A stretch of 64,000 bases of DNA, taken from assembly GCA_030704615.1 (NCBI GenBank), contig CM060731.1, positions 36,828,001-36,892,000 of the forward strand, written 5' to 3'. Position 1 is the first letter of the stretch. Every line of letters begins with the position of its first letter. This document shows, piece after piece, positions 1-13,300 of the stretch. The notes beneath the pieces are model-generated. The model was not told where the DNA came from. It made no database searches and worked only from the letters and a program-made list of their open reading frames with translations. A program made the position numbers and the translations under genes. Origin of the DNA: Takakia lepidozioides (Eukaryota; Streptophyta; Takakiopsida; Takakiales; Takakiaceae).

Positions 1-1321
1 TGGAATTCCTGCCTTATTGCAGTTACAAATCAGTTGTAAAATGATGATAATAGATTTATAGTTGTTCATAATGTCAGGATAGTGGTTGTGCATTCAATAA
101 ATATTCAATGATTGTATGATATGTACAATATAGATACTGCAAATTTAGTGTATTGTTTCCAGTTTGTGTATTACTTGGCGACCACCATCATCTATATGGA
201 AATTGTAGACTTGGAAATGAGCTGAGAAATAATTTTTTATTTTTCAGAACACAATAATGTTGTATATGTTAGTCCATGTCTATTTATATTTGGCGGATCA
301 AATGCATGCAAGCCACCCAACCACCGTACTACAACAAGTTGTTATTCTCTCTGGGGCTCTTCCTATCTATACTCAAGGTCTATACTAGAATTAGCTTAGA
401 TAACTAAGCTCAACTTCCGTTTATCTCCAAATCAGTTGAGATAACTATGCAAGACAGCCCCATCACAATGCAGACAAACACAGAGGAATATTCTTGAGCT
501 ATTTGAAGTGTTTTTCAATTTAGGAGAGGAGAATGTACAATACTTTGCAGGCTGTGACCCTTATAACGCGACAACAAAATGCAAGAGACTTGGACACTTG
601 AGGCAAATGTCTGCAGAAAGTTCAAAGAGCTTCTAGCATAAGAGAAAGCAGGAACGGAGAAAGAGAGTGGCCCACAACAAGCAGCCCAAGAGCAACAGCT
701 GTTGTATGAAGGATTGTCTAAAGATGTAACACCTCATGCAGATATGCTGCCTAGCATTTTCTGGTCATCATAGCCGAACACTTCTATAAGGGAATGGTTA
801 TCTTGGTTGCCTATTATCTTCTCTGGATCTCGTAGTAGGACAGTTAAAGAAGAAATGTTCTTCGATTTCAATTTCCCTCCCGTCATCTCTAGTGCAAGCA
901 GGGCACAAGCTGTCAGCACACTGCAGGTTGTCCCACCTTCCAGCCTCTATCTGCAGACCATGGGAGCCCACCCTACATCTTCCCAAAAAAGGGGAGATAA
1001 GAGTTGAAGACAAGTAAATAGGGTGTAAGATTCTATTATCACGGAGGACCAAGAATGTCTCCTGATAGAACTAAAGCTGATGTGAGATATTCTTACACTA
1101 TTCACAGTTGTATGCGGAACTGTTTTAAGACGGTTTCCAGGTCCACCTAATGTGAAGTTCCATCAGCTCCCGCCTCATGAGTTCACTGCAGTCGTGCTGG
1201 GACAAAATTTCCAAACCCTCTGTATGCTGTGGCAGTAGCAAAGCAACGGACAGTCGGTGCATTGAAAGAAGGGGGGCAAACTTAATCCACAAAAGTACCT
1301 GAAGGCAGAGTCACCTTCTAC
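1..1321. other. 3' flank of the Kir-like gene; nothing else recognised
   Basis: No open frame here has family resemblance or a convincing exon pair. The stretch next to 1321 lies just downstream of the stop codon of the Kir-like gene, so it probably holds that gene's 3' UTR. Short open frames at 734-1052 on both strands overlap each other and look accidental. Confidence 0.5.
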
Positions 1322-4300
1322 CTACACAGGTCTCCATGAGCTAAGCTTGGAATGATCCACAATGCGCTTGTTTTTCTTGCTTATGAGAATCATGTCTTCA
1401 AACTCAGCATCCCAGATGATATGATCATCACAGACACAATAGTGCTGCACGTGGAACACTGATTGCATGGATGATCTTTCCAGCCCAACCTGCAAATACC
1501 AATCCTAGTCTTTCAGGTTCTTTGAAAAGTTACTAACTACTGGATTTGAGGAGATTCTCCCAAGACTTTTCCCAAAGGACCTTGATAATAAATGCATACG
1601 GCTTGATTGTTGTCCACATGACACTTACCAACTGAGAGTGAACCCTGGGGTTATGACCACCCAAAATACTAACCTAAGCCCAAATGTGCCCTCGTATTAA
1701 CACAAATTTGAGGACAATCAGACTACATGACTTTGACTGTCGATTTCAGAAAGCATGAAGCGAAACAGAAAACATGATCTTGAATCATAGCTATTCAATG
1801 GAGCAAGAAAGATTACTTACAACACTCAAAGTGAAGATAGCATCTTCCTTGCGCAGCATTTCAGGGCTCCGTCGGTAGAGAGGGCTTGTATCGTCAATGA
1901 TGTGGCGAATTAGCATTCCATGATTAAGGTAGGCAATCTCTGGCCGGACCTGTACAAGGCCATGAAACATCTACCCGACAATCAGATCAGTGTCTGCTGG
2001 ATGCTATCTACCTCCCCTTGCCTGCTTTGTCATACATCTAGTTGCTTACATTTATTCGAGAACAGGATGATTGTCGTGCTATTTGAGGTCTTGCAGGAAC
2101 ATACCATCCACCATTGCAACTTGGAACAGCCTTCACTGTTGCCCGGTTGTCTTCATTAAGAACTCAACCTACTCTATTCCTATCTCATCTCACATGTCAA
2201 CTCTAGGTCATGGGACATATGGTGTTCCAATGTGCAAGTAAACTGAAAGGAAACACAATCATTACCAGCTTCAGCGATTGGGTAGCGCGGAAGTAAGTTC
2301 CAGATCTCGTCATAGTATTGTACTTGTACGTCAAATCCACTTTCACATCCACAAGTTCACAGGGCTTGGGCCCAGCCAACACATATCTAGCCATCAACAC
2401 TCTGAACTCCAAAAACAGGACAATACAAGCTGATGAGAGTTCACTCCAACACTAGTGTCAGTGATGCTTCGAAAAAGTTGCATATGTAGTGCCGAAGTGA
2501 GTAAGTTACGGCACTAATACGCTGCTACCCTCATCACCCATGACCACAATTATCATCACCTGACACAATTGTATACTGGCCCCAGTTGGATTTGAACATA
2601 CTTTGTGCTTGAAGATAATTGTTGCGATTTGAAAGGAAGGACACTTAGAAAAGACAGTTCTTGTCACTGAATCACAGCAGTATTTGTCAATGATAAAGAG
2701 ATACCATTGCACATTTCAAGGACATTATAAACTCAGTTCTTTGTTTCTATCTTTTCCAGATGGGGTGCCTTGCAGAGGCAAAAGCAGCATAGTCAGACAC
2801 CACTGATAACCTTCCAGCACAGTTTGTGAAACAGACAGACATGTGACAATTCGCAACTCAAGACGCTCCGTCAAAGAGCCAAACTGCCCATGACTTCAAG
2901 ATTATGCATCACTTACTTGGTGGGAGAGGTATCTGCTCGTCGCCTGCGCTGTGCAAGAGACGAACACACCAGTGCTACAGTTGAGCACCGAACTGGTTGT
3001 GAGGGCTGTGACAACCTTGCAAACACTGGCACATTTAAGAAGTTAGACATTGTACACATGACGCACTACCGAAATAACATTCAAATGTGGAAACCCAGCA
3101 GATTCCATCTCAATATTGTAGTAGGCAAGAGAGAGAAAGAGACCAGGAGAAGTCACATGTTACTACTATGTCCATGAATGCAAAGAGATTGCAGACAATT
3201 GGGATTACCTGCACCACTGAGGAAGACGAAGATAAGCTGTGCAAACAGCGCATTGATGTTGGCAACCACCAGTGTATAGGGGGAGAGAGGAGCCAGCTCA
3301 GGCTGCAGACCAGTAGACAGAGAGAGGCTAAACATGAAAACCTGGAAAAGATTCATCACTGTCAACTCAAGGCCCATCCGTGTTGCATCCTCTCCTGAAG
3401 ACAAAAGAGTAGCAGTTAGAAACAACCTTTAATAACAGAGGTTGCAGCACAAACAAAAAGAGGAATGTCACAGAAAGGATGGAAATGGCTTTGCAAATTT
3501 CTTGGGAGTATTACTTTAAAGCCAGACAAAAAAGAAAAATCCATCTGCACTGAGCAGAAGTAGTATGACTAGATTAATAACTCTAACAGCTAAGTAATGC
3601 CAGTCCCATGAGGAATATAGGCACATTATCCCACCTGACATCCCAATCAGCAGCACTGCTGACAAAACTTAAACAGGTAAGACAACATATATTGATTCTA
3701 AGGTACAGACCAGCTGCTGAGTTGAAGTTGCGCGCCGTCTCATCCAATGCCAGGCCTTGAAAGTCCGGCAAGTAGAAGACAGTGAAAACCACGCTCAATA
3801 ATATGGGTGCAGCGAACATTCCACTGGCAAATTGCGGCAGAGGCTTCTTCAGCATGAAAATGTAAAAATCATAAAGTGTGGTCAAAATCCCCTCCTCCTC
3901 TTGCAGAATATCAAAGTTTTCAAGTCCTTTCATTCCTCGAAATTCAGGGGCATCTGAAGTTTTGAAGGCCTCAAACTCATCATCACTGTCAGTGTCACTG
4001 TCTTCATCGGGAGTTAGAAAGTCAACAATTGAACTGGAAACTTGGGCCGCTGTGGAAGAGACCTGGGCTGCAGTCGAGGAAACTGACTCAGATACTTGCA
4101 CTGCACTTGATGTGACTGACTCTGTCACTTGTGCTGCTGTTGAAGTCACTGACTCGGACACCTGGGCTGCAGTAGCACTAACTTTCTCAGCAACCTGTAG
4201 AACTTTTGCATCCACATGAGATGACATCTGCATTGTCGCACAAAGCATCCATCCAACATCAGTAGTTTTAACAGAGCAGAAACGTTGTTGTCACTGGGAA

Positions 4301-7300
4301 GGAAAATAAATGTAAATGCTTCCATTCACTACTAGGTGTGGAGGACCTGAGGGAGAAATTTCTCCCTTTATCTTCCTATCCGTGGTTCTAACCGTTTAGT
4401 GTGTGTCACATGGGCCCAACACAACAACAGGTCACAAACTCTGAATTGCTTTGGAAATACCATCGTTGAGTATTGTTCAACCATTGTAAACAGCTACCAG
4501 ACCGGAGCTGGTTGTAGGAAATCAATGTTTGCAACCACAGGTTTCTTCACTACTACCCCTCTGCCTCCCACAAACTCGCACCTGTTCTTGGAGGTTGATG
4601 AGCTTGTCCGTTGTTCTTGACACCGATTCAGCCACCTGTCCAGCCTGTTCTACCACAGAGTCAGGCAATGCATCACTGGCCTGGTCCACCAAGTTCTGCC
4701 CTATTTGCGCAACCTGTCCTGCAACATATAACATATGTTCCGATACGTGGGTGCGAAGATCCACTACCTGTTCCACAACTTGACCAACTTGCTCAATGAC
4801 CACGTCAGGGAGAGCTTCCACAACTGGCTCTACCACTTGGCTTCTGATAAGTTGCGAGGCTTCTACTACGACTTTCGTTGGGATTTCGGCCACTTTCGCA
4901 GGAAGATCCTTGACAAGTTTCAGGGGAGGAGGAACAGAGAATTGAACTGTGGGTGCCAAGCTTGCATGAGTGTTGGCGGTGACAACAGCACTGGCAGCAG
5001 GACTCCCAATCACATCAGCGCCAGGAGCACTACAATCAGTGACACTGCTCCTTACATCAGGTGTAAGAGCACTGACCTCTGACAAATGCCATGATGTCTC
5101 TTTTTCAGCAGACTTTGGATGTGCTGGCCTTGGCCCTTCATCCAGTATCTTTGGTCTTACAAGCTGCAATAAGTCCTCATCTGTGGCAATACTTTCAACC
5201 TTCGAAGTGTCATGGTTCTCTTTCTCCCGTGGACTTAATCTGAGGTGAATGTGCCCATTGCTACAGTTTATATCACATTGGAGTGCTTTCATATTGGTTG
5301 CGACCTCCTCCAATGTTCCCTCCACACTCTGAACATGTATGGAGGAAAGTGACCCTTGTAATTCTGCAGGCCGCTCAGCTTCCCCAGTAGTTACCCTCAC
5401 ATGTGCCTTATCTGTCATTGATTCAAGCCCTGAAATGAATCAGACAAACCATTCCATCTAAACATATTAATTGTTATGATGACAGGAATATGATGCAAAA
5501 AAATGCTGTCTAACACCATAGGATCTCCCTCCAACCCATACTGGAAGTGCAACTGCCTCATTAAACAGCAGGAAACTGCTCAAACTCGCCATTCATCATC
5601 TCTCAGGTTTGCTATATAATTTCATATTTACATTGTTGGTGGAAAATGTGTTTCATCTGCGGCTGAAACACATTTTGGCAACAAGGTGAGTGCACTGACC
5701 TTTTGGATTCCTCTTCAACTTCTCTTTGCGACCGTCCCCTTCTTGGCCAACACCGACACCAGCAACTTCCAATTCCTTTTGTTTCTCATGTTGCAGTTGT
5801 AAATCATACTTCGACGACAAATGTGCCCACCCTGCATCTTGTGTTATCAATCCATGGCCACTCTCAATATATGGGGTACTTTCTTTCGATTCTTCACTTT
5901 GTTGTGATTGTTCACTTTCAAAAATATTGGGATCTGTGAGGATGGTTGCAGCAACAGGTGCAACCTCTTCTGGATAGACAATGAGTGACTCATCATCTGG
6001 ACTGAGAGGCTGCTTCCTTTTCCTTCCACGGCTATTTCTTCTCTGCATCTGAGCAGGCTTTGTGCTGCCTTTCTTAGGTGCATCCGAGTGAGACTCACCC
6101 TGAGTATTGGTGCCCAGGCAAACATCAGCAATCTCCTTGCTAGAATCACTATGGACACTTCCATTGTCATTGTCACTCATGGTGTTTTCCTGAGAGCTCA
6201 ACCTTCCTAGCCTCTCATTCTCCCAGACTTTCACCTGATCCTCTGCAAAGCTCAGCTCTCCTAACCCTTCTCCAGCAGCCACAGAGTTTCCTTTCCAATC
6301 TGGTTTCTGCAACTCAGATGCCCTTTGAACAATTGACCCGTCTATATTGCACCTGGGAGCTATCCCGTCGTCGTGAAATAGGTCGACATAGTCTGCTTGA
6401 GAGCTGTCGTTGTAAGCATCATCCACAACATCACCGTAAGAAGTCCTGACAACTGGCCCCTTTTCTACGAATTTCTCCTGCATGCAGGTAGACCTTCAAA
6501 TATTCAGAAACCTCTGGAAACTTGAACAAGGCTTATGTATCACTCTACACATACAGAAGTCCGGCACAGGATTTCAGTCTTGTGCATAGAAGAATCCTCC
6601 TGACTGTCCATAACACTTATCAGAAACACAGCTCTTACTCACCTGTTTGAGCGGATCCTGCTGGACTTAGCAAGGTAGTTATAGCAACTACTACCATGGT
6701 ACTTCTCTCACAACTCAGCCAGACATGGACAAGCAATAGTGGAAGACTCCGGACAGTAGCCGGTTTGATTCTAAGGATCCCATAGGGTACTTGTCTACAC
6801 AGACAAATGTGAAGTCATCATTCCGACAGGAGTCAGGGAAAGGAGGCTACAGACAACTTTTATGCCAAAGTCCCCAGAACTGAATCCCTCCACAACTACC
6901 AAGCCACCTCACTCTCAATTGAAGATTAATGTACTCTGGCCAGAACATTATTGCAGGCCTATATCCATGATGTTGAAGCACAGAACACAATTCCCACTCC
7001 ATAAGGAATTAGTTCACAGAACCCAAAGATATCATAGAAGGCATTGCAGTCAAAAGGGCTTGGTTACTATTGAGAAGGGATAGGAGAGAAAGGCAGAGAG
7101 TACAGAAAACCAGAGGGAAAACGAAATCTGCCACATATAAGGCACTAGCCTTCACCAACAGAAAGAAAGTAATCCTTGTGAACTTACTGTGTCACTTTCA
7201 TTGCTGCTAGAATTGGCATCATCACCATCGTCTACTTGGGAGGGTTTCCTTCTTCTTCCCTTTTTAGACCTACATCCATGTACCGCACCTGACGAAACTC

Positions 7301-7385
7301 TCCCCAGTCCAGCATTGGTGACAATCCTCTGCTGTCTGCCGTCACTGGATTCTCCCCTCCTACCTAGGCTTACATTGCCTTGCTT
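1322..7385 (-). CDS. Kir-type (inward-rectifier) channel-like protein with long N-terminal extension
   Basis: I built the exons by hand: 7385-7188, 6477-5700, 5429-4582, 4227-3711, 3394-3209, 3025-2917, 2406-2266, 1949-1821 and 1489-1322. All have GT-AG ends, and all joins keep phase except 2917/2406, where a small exon is probably missing. The C-terminal half follows the Kir order: TM1 (FAAPILLSVVFTVFYL), a pore-like stretch, TM2 ending in VFARLSQP, then a cytoplasmic domain with HIIDDTSPLYRRSPEML, FHVQHY and IIWDAEFEDM. These match the Kir/KirBac signatures HxIDxxSPLY, ARHSY and IIWxxxFxD. The filter TxGYG is replaced by STGLQ. About 600 residues precede the Kir part: a basic stretch, an acidic low-complexity region and a long amphipathic Ala/Val/Ser repeat. 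Typical Kir proteins have 300-450 residues. The true 5' end is unresolved. The family gates K+ flow across membranes; conduction here is doubtful. Confidence 0.8.
3209..3394 (-). other. Pore loop and TM2 exon of the Kir-like gene, filter replaced
   Basis: This phase 1 to phase 1 exon encodes the pore helix (NLFQVFMFSLSL), the position where Kir channels carry TxGYG (here STGLQPEL), and TM2 (ANINALFAQLIFVFLSGA). The next exon continues VFARLSQP, as the TM2-to-linker join does in bacterial Kir channels. The frame is open and both splice sites are good, so the altered filter is not an effect of a frameshift in this sequence. Confidence 0.75.
3711..4582 (-). repeat. Amphipathic coding repeat preceding the channel domain
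   Basis: The end of exon 5429-4582 and the start of exon 4227-3711 encode a run of related units of about 10-11 residues. They alternate Gln-Val with Ser/Thr/Ala, for example AAQVSESVTST, AAQVTESVTSS and AVQVSESVSST, and VVEQVGQVVEQ with VVEQAGQVAES further upstream. The pattern predicts a long amphipathic or coiled helix next to the membrane domain. An acidic linker rich in D and E (DEDSDTDSDDE) separates it from TM1. Confidence 0.65.
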
Positions 7386-8039
7386 CTGATTCAGCAGGAG
7401 TCTAAAGGTTGTGATTGAATACGGTTGAGCTTTATTATGCAAAGACACTCTAGGTGCAACAAATATTAAGGTCATAGAAGACATTGCATCTGATGCAGAA
7501 ACGGACCAGGAGAATAATTCAATGCACAAACAAATTAAACATATCCATCTGTTGAAGCAAGAGACATTTGGGACTTTCAGTGACAAATCCTACACCACGG
7601 TTCTATCTGTAAACTTCGGGGCCCAGAGGAATAAACAACGATAGCAGAACAATTTGTCCGATGGAATGTTCAGACATACGAAATACTATTCTTCATGGAG
7701 GAACAGGTTCCATATTAATAAGTATGACATCTTGAAAGGAGGGACGACTGTGACATATCACGCAGTAACTTCCTTCTTATTTTTAAGCATACATTTCAAC
7801 TCCTTCCTTGCAGACAGCTCCAGACCGAGTCAATGATCTATTAGAAGAAGAAATGTGAAAACTGTCCATAAATATGTACGAAGTCCTCATATTCAATTAT
7901 AAATGTGTTTAATGCTGAGCTGAGGCAAGTGGCATTCAACAGTCTGCTGGACGTGTTCATCTTCCTTTCATGTTAGAGGACCAGCTCTTGAAACTTGTCG
8001 GGACGGCATCTGCAACAATCAACGAAATATGCTTAACGA

Positions 8040-8945
8040 GATGAGTGCCACCTAGGGGAGGAAAGGAGCGGCTATTGGTAAGGTACTGCGAATAACATAG
8101 GCATCTAAACAGCAACGCAGTTTCCTACGTATGCTTCCTGTCTTCAGTAAGACAACCAATAGAGCCAGGTACAGTGAAGGCTTCTTGCCAGCATCAGAGA
8201 AGCCTTTGTTACTTACTTCAAAACTATAGCTCATCAAAGGATACAAATGATGGAAGTTCTCCCACACATTGACAAGACCATAATTAGTCAACAGTAAGAC
8301 CTCTGCCCGAGCCCTAGTTGCTAGAAGGCATCTACATGTAAGAATGCATCCTGTCTCCTCCACTGAAGGAAAAAGAACTCTACTGGTATCAACACTAATT
8401 TATCTTATGTCTTTTTCCTACGCTAGCTGCACCATATGTCAGATCTATCAGAATGACGACCACCATAAAACACTGTAACTGAATGAAGAGGTGCTCATGA
8501 ACTATTAACCGACCACAAGCAGCATCAGATTCAAGACACGAGGCAAGTACCTGTCGCCCGAACAGCCAACAAATTGCAACCTCAACGGTTCATCGTCCTT
8601 CATGCGAGTTGGTAATCAGCTCTACTTCACCTTCACACAGCTACTGGAACTCCTTGCCAACAGACCAAACACAACTCTTCCATAGAATTTGCCGTAATGC
8701 AGTAAGCTCTACAAGACCAAGGATTTTGCCAGCAACAGTGCTGCTCCATTTCTTGAAAGGTCTAATATCCTGTCCTCCACAAGGAACCCGATGTAGAATT
8801 GTACGCCTCTTCTCTTCGCAAACAGCCGAATTCTCCGTACCATGTAAGCAGGCGAAGGATCTGATAGCAGGAAAGGATCGCAGAGCAGGTCAGGCATAGA
8901 GCAAGCTCCAGAGACTCTAGGGGGAGCACGTGGAGGGCCTGCCAT
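8040..8945 (-). promoter_or_regulatory. Probable 5' region (5' UTR or unplaced first exons) of the Kir-like gene
   Basis: This stretch has a degenerate counterpart at 15.4-16.5 kb on the same strand, upstream of the relic channel-gene copy. One open frame at 8363-8052 shares its end (SLYLALLVV... AYVIRS) with the second copy, where the alignment differs by a multiple of three bases, so part may be coding. A second open frame starts near 8945 and shares PAYM(V/L)R with the copy at 16.4 kb. I could not connect either to exon 7385-7188. Confidence 0.4.
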
Positions 8946-9138
8946 GGCGCCGCTGTCATATCGTTACCAAAAGGCCCCGCACGCCTCCGCTTACCGTCCG
9001 TTACACGATGGCTTGCCGTTTAGGGTGCCATTCCGTTAGGGTAAGGAATAAAAGGCCAGAAGGCCACCAGTCTGCTCACCACGTGGCAGAAGAAAAGTCC
9101 AAATATGTCTATCCACCAGTGCTTCCACGCCACGTGGC
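8925..9138. promoter_or_regulatory. G-box cluster (CACGTG) upstream of the Kir-like gene
   Basis: Three CACGTG cores lie here: about 8928-8933, in CCACGTGG at 9079-9086 and in GCCACGTGGC at 9129-9138. CACGTG is the plant G-box bound by bZIP and bHLH factors. The first one is also kept in the duplicated copy, at about 16481-16487, next to a conserved GGCC/CTGCCAT context. Regulatory use is an inference. Confidence 0.45.
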
Positions 9139-9139
9139 T

Positions 9140-10313
9140 ACATAAAGGTCAAGCGGTAGCCTGTGGGGATGCGACACCCGTGTGGGTGAAGTGCCACGCT
9201 TCATAGATTCGGACCTACTTTCGTCTCGGTGCTGCGATAGATCGGATCTGGCCATTGGTGAAGAAGATGAGTGGCTTGTAATTTGATGGATTATGGGCCC
9301 GGACCGTGATCCAGTCTCAAATCGACAGAGCTTTTTCATGTTTCTTTACTGATGCTATTGATTTTCGCGTTGCAGCTTCACATCATGAGTAAGAATTTTC
9401 TACATGTTTCTGTAGCTGCTGAAGTCATATATGTTCCGGGGTGATAGAGCCAGTGAATAGCTACTGGTAAGCATGTACTGCATGTGGTTGCAGCTTCTCC
9501 ACTGATAGGAAGTGAATGTTGAAAGGATTGTGAGCTGGATACCGTGGGACCCAGCTAACTAATGTTGCCCATTGAGTATATCCCCATTCCCACTGTTAAA
9601 GTTCAAACACTTTGAAATGAGTTGCTGGCACGTGAAACCATCCTCGACAGACGCCCAGCAACCGTCGAACCAGCTTCAGCTACCATCAACACATCCTGGG
9701 AACAAGTGAGAAGTTTGAGATCATACTTATACCTTCATGAGACATCCACTCAGTGTTGAAGTAAGATCGTCCCTGGAGCTCTCGCTTTGCCTACAAGAGC
9801 AGGATATTAGCGTTGCTTTCTGATGGAATGCAATGCTGGTATTGTGCATGTCAACTTGTGTTTCGAAGATAAAAGTTGTCCTAGTTCTGGTGAAGATTGA
9901 ACGATGCAAAGCATGAGTGGAATGTTCCTTTGCACATCTGATGGTGTTGTAGGTAATGAATAATTCATTCGTACTCATTGAGTCAAAATGGAATTCAGAG
10001 CATCACCAAAGTGGAAGGGTGGAAGAGAATTGAAGTGTATGATAATGGTCAAGTCAGCATCGAGGCACAGGAGTTGTGTGAAGCTGGATTGAGAAATGAT
10101 AGAAACAACCAAGGGCCTCTATTTGTAGGAGACGAGAGTCAATGTTCTTGACTCATTTGTGCTCACACCGAGGAAGAAATGCACTTCTATATTGAGAAGG
10201 CATAATTGAAGGAATGTAAGGAGGAAACCATGTTTTATGAAAAGGCCGATTGTAGATAAGGGGACATACATGTTATTAATGGCCGGTGTATGTGAGCAGT
10301 GAGGTGATGTTGT
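9140..10313. other. Spacer between the Kir-like promoter region and the RWP-RK gene
   Basis: No recognisable gene. The part next to 10314 should hold the 3' UTR of the minus-strand RWP-RK gene. Short open frames near 9109-9339 and 9727-9978 show no family signature. Confidence 0.4.
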
Positions 10314-13300
10314 TTAGGCACAGGCTCCTCTCAGCGCTTCACTCACATTCCTGCACTCCCTCTTAGGCCTCTTTGGACTTCTGTCTGGAGGCAATGAATT
10401 ATCTTCTTCCTTATTAGCTTCTACTTCTGAACATTGTTTATTTGATATTTTGAGGCAATTGGCAGCACTGTAGTCCAACACTGCATCTTGAGGCCTTGTT
10501 TCCAGGGGTGCATCTTTGTTGTTTAGAAGAGACTCAGTGCTCTCTTTAACACTGTCTTTGATAGCTGTTTGGCTGGGTGCATCCTCCTTGAAAGACTGGT
10601 TTCTGCCACTAGGATCCTGCTGATTTGACAAACCCACATCCTGAACTTTGTGCGTTGAATTGACTACCTTGGTTGCCTCAGTAGTTTTCTTGGATGAGAA
10701 GACAGAGGTTTCATTGTCACGGCTGTCGACGTTGTTGAGGTCAAGGTCAAAACGAGTGCAAGGGCTGTGATACTTCGACCGCCATCCACGTGAGTAGAGG
10801 CGCTTGTACAAATCTGCTGTCCTCACCACGGGAGAATGCTGCTGGACAAACGAGAAAACAGAGAAATAACATGGAGGATTTCAATGGCAGTATAGAGCAA
10901 CTTACTTCTCAACATGTGCTCTGTAGGACATGATAGATGGTGGCAGAGGGTCGCCACATTTATTCAATTTCTTTGCACTAGGGTTGATTAGGGGCTCGAT
11001 ATTCTTTCCAGCTGGAAGTTTCATTGCCGAACCTACCTGGTGTGGAACTTCTCAATTAGAAGCCAGTTTATGTAAGGTGATACAACATTGTTAACATCCA
11101 CAAAAACTAGGCTTTCATTTGATAAAGAGTGACAGATGGTAACTTGCAACATGGATTTGACCCACTTGTTGACTTAGAGCCTACCTGAGCAGGACTCCCA
11201 TGAACCAGCTGGTCCATTTCTTGCTGCAGTTTGGTAACTTCAGAACGCATGTAGGCCTCAGTTAACTCTTCCATGCCAGCTCCTTGTCCAACTGCAATTG
11301 TATGCTCCAAGCCATGTATAGTACTCTCCAAACTCCGGACCTGAAACAGTCAAGTTTATTCAACTTTTATGAAGACTCTAGAAGACAACCTTGGAACTGC
11401 GACATGCTTGCCATGCTACAGTTGTAAATCTATCTCCCTAGCAGCCTCTTAAAAAAACAGAGGGTACTGTAATGGCTAGGAAAGAAGTTTGACTGGTGAC
11501 AATGAAGCTCTACCTTGCGGCCAGGCCATCGCTTGAGTCCAAACTTCCTACATGCTTTTTTCAGTGTTGTCTGAGAGACTCCAAGCTTCTTGGCAGCATC
11601 AACAACGCTAAGATGAAAATGAGCAGACAAGTCAGACATTTTCAAGTGATGTGTTCCAACTCCCTGCAGATTCCATTTTTCACAGATTAGAGTAAACATT
11701 CATCTTTCAAAATGATGAAAGCTTCATCTTTACTTGAATCTGCTATGACTCATTTACTACAACAAACATTGCAGAAGCCTTCTTAATCATTCAAAAGAGA
11801 TGGAAAGTTGGTTTCAAGCATTCTATCTGAAAAATAAACAACTGGGTAGTCAAAGCTCTTCCTCGATTAATCTTGATTTACAGTTGTCCAGATCTTCACC
11901 AGCATAGGCAAACAAGAAAGAAACCCAGAAGCTGATGTGAAACAAGACGTCCAAAGATGTGCAAGATTCAAACTACCTATAAGCTTCTGGCACGCACCGT
12001 TTTACTTCGCCTGTTCACCAGGAATATTAATTCTGAGCGACCATTGACTTGTTCATCAAAGCCTTCAGTTGATGGAGCTGCTGCTGTGTTTATGTTGGCA
12101 GACGAAGATGACTCATCCTTGTCATGAGATTCACTGACTGATGCTTTCAGGTTTGCTGGTGCCAGTATTGGAGACGCACTGTTTTCAAGGAGATCTTCTG
12201 CAGCTTGCAGGTAACTCTTATGCATTGGCAGCTCCAGATACTGACAACTGCTTGGATCTGGTGGTTTGCTACTGGTTGGCCCCACTTCTTTGCTGGCCCT
12301 GTTGCCTGGTGGGGACATCGGTGCAGAGCCAGCTGATGTATGGGCGACACCAGTACTCACTGGCACAAAGGCTTTTAATTGTGATGCCAAGAATTGTGCC
12401 AGCAATGCAATATTGGGTGTTGCAGGTGTGCGGTGCATGTTAGTGGTGGGCATCACAGGCAATCGCCTTAAAAGCGCTGACGCATACGATTGAAACCCTG
12501 CATTTGTGGCAGATCTCATGCAGTGAGGAATAAGAGGGCCACTCAAGTTACCAGCACCACTTACTCGATTTGATGGCAGGGAGGACCCTCTGACAAGAAA
12601 CTGAGCAAGCTCTGCAGGACTGGGAGTTGGGCTAGAACCAAACATTGACCCCATCTCCATGCCTTTGGCACAGAGCACTACTCCTCCATTGAAGCTGCTA
12701 GATCTCAAACCCAATGCTGGAGGAAGGCCTCCTGCTTGCCGTTCACAAGCATAATCTTGTGTGAACATGCATCTATCGTCATGGAAAGTGGCAGGACTAG
12801 GGTCAGAAGGGGGGATTGTTATTTTTAGGCCTCTTCCAGCGGGTTCACAAGTTGCCTTGTAAGGTGCACCCCTGTTCTTGAGCAGCACTGGAAAAGATTT
12901 CATGCCCATTGTAGGCGAGTCTGTATCTTCTCCAGTTGGTGCAGAAGTGGGTGTGGCAAGGCTGTAGCTGCTTGGTGTATTGTTTTTTGCCTTGGGTTTT
13001 TGCAAGCTCGCTAGGGCCATAGGGGAGACTGGGCCTAGCTTTTCAGTCTCGGGACGTCCATTGCACACGGCAGGGCCTTTGGTGGAGTTTATAATAGCAA
13101 CCAAGTGTTTACTGCCCATACAAATGAGAACATCCTCAAGTGTTGCATCTACGTCAAGCTCCTCCGGTTCTGATCCATCAGCCCTAGCCAGCTGCAAACG
13201 CTGAATGCTATCACCCTCCCCAATGAAGTCTAGGCGCCGAGCATTTCTCTGGCACCAACAATCAATGAACAACTAAGTATCTTTCCAATAGAAGTGTGCA

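Noticed and set aside
3878-5248. Long plus-strand open frames opposite the Kir-like exons
   Set aside because: They are antisense shadows of repetitive minus-strand coding sequence with well-supported splice sites.
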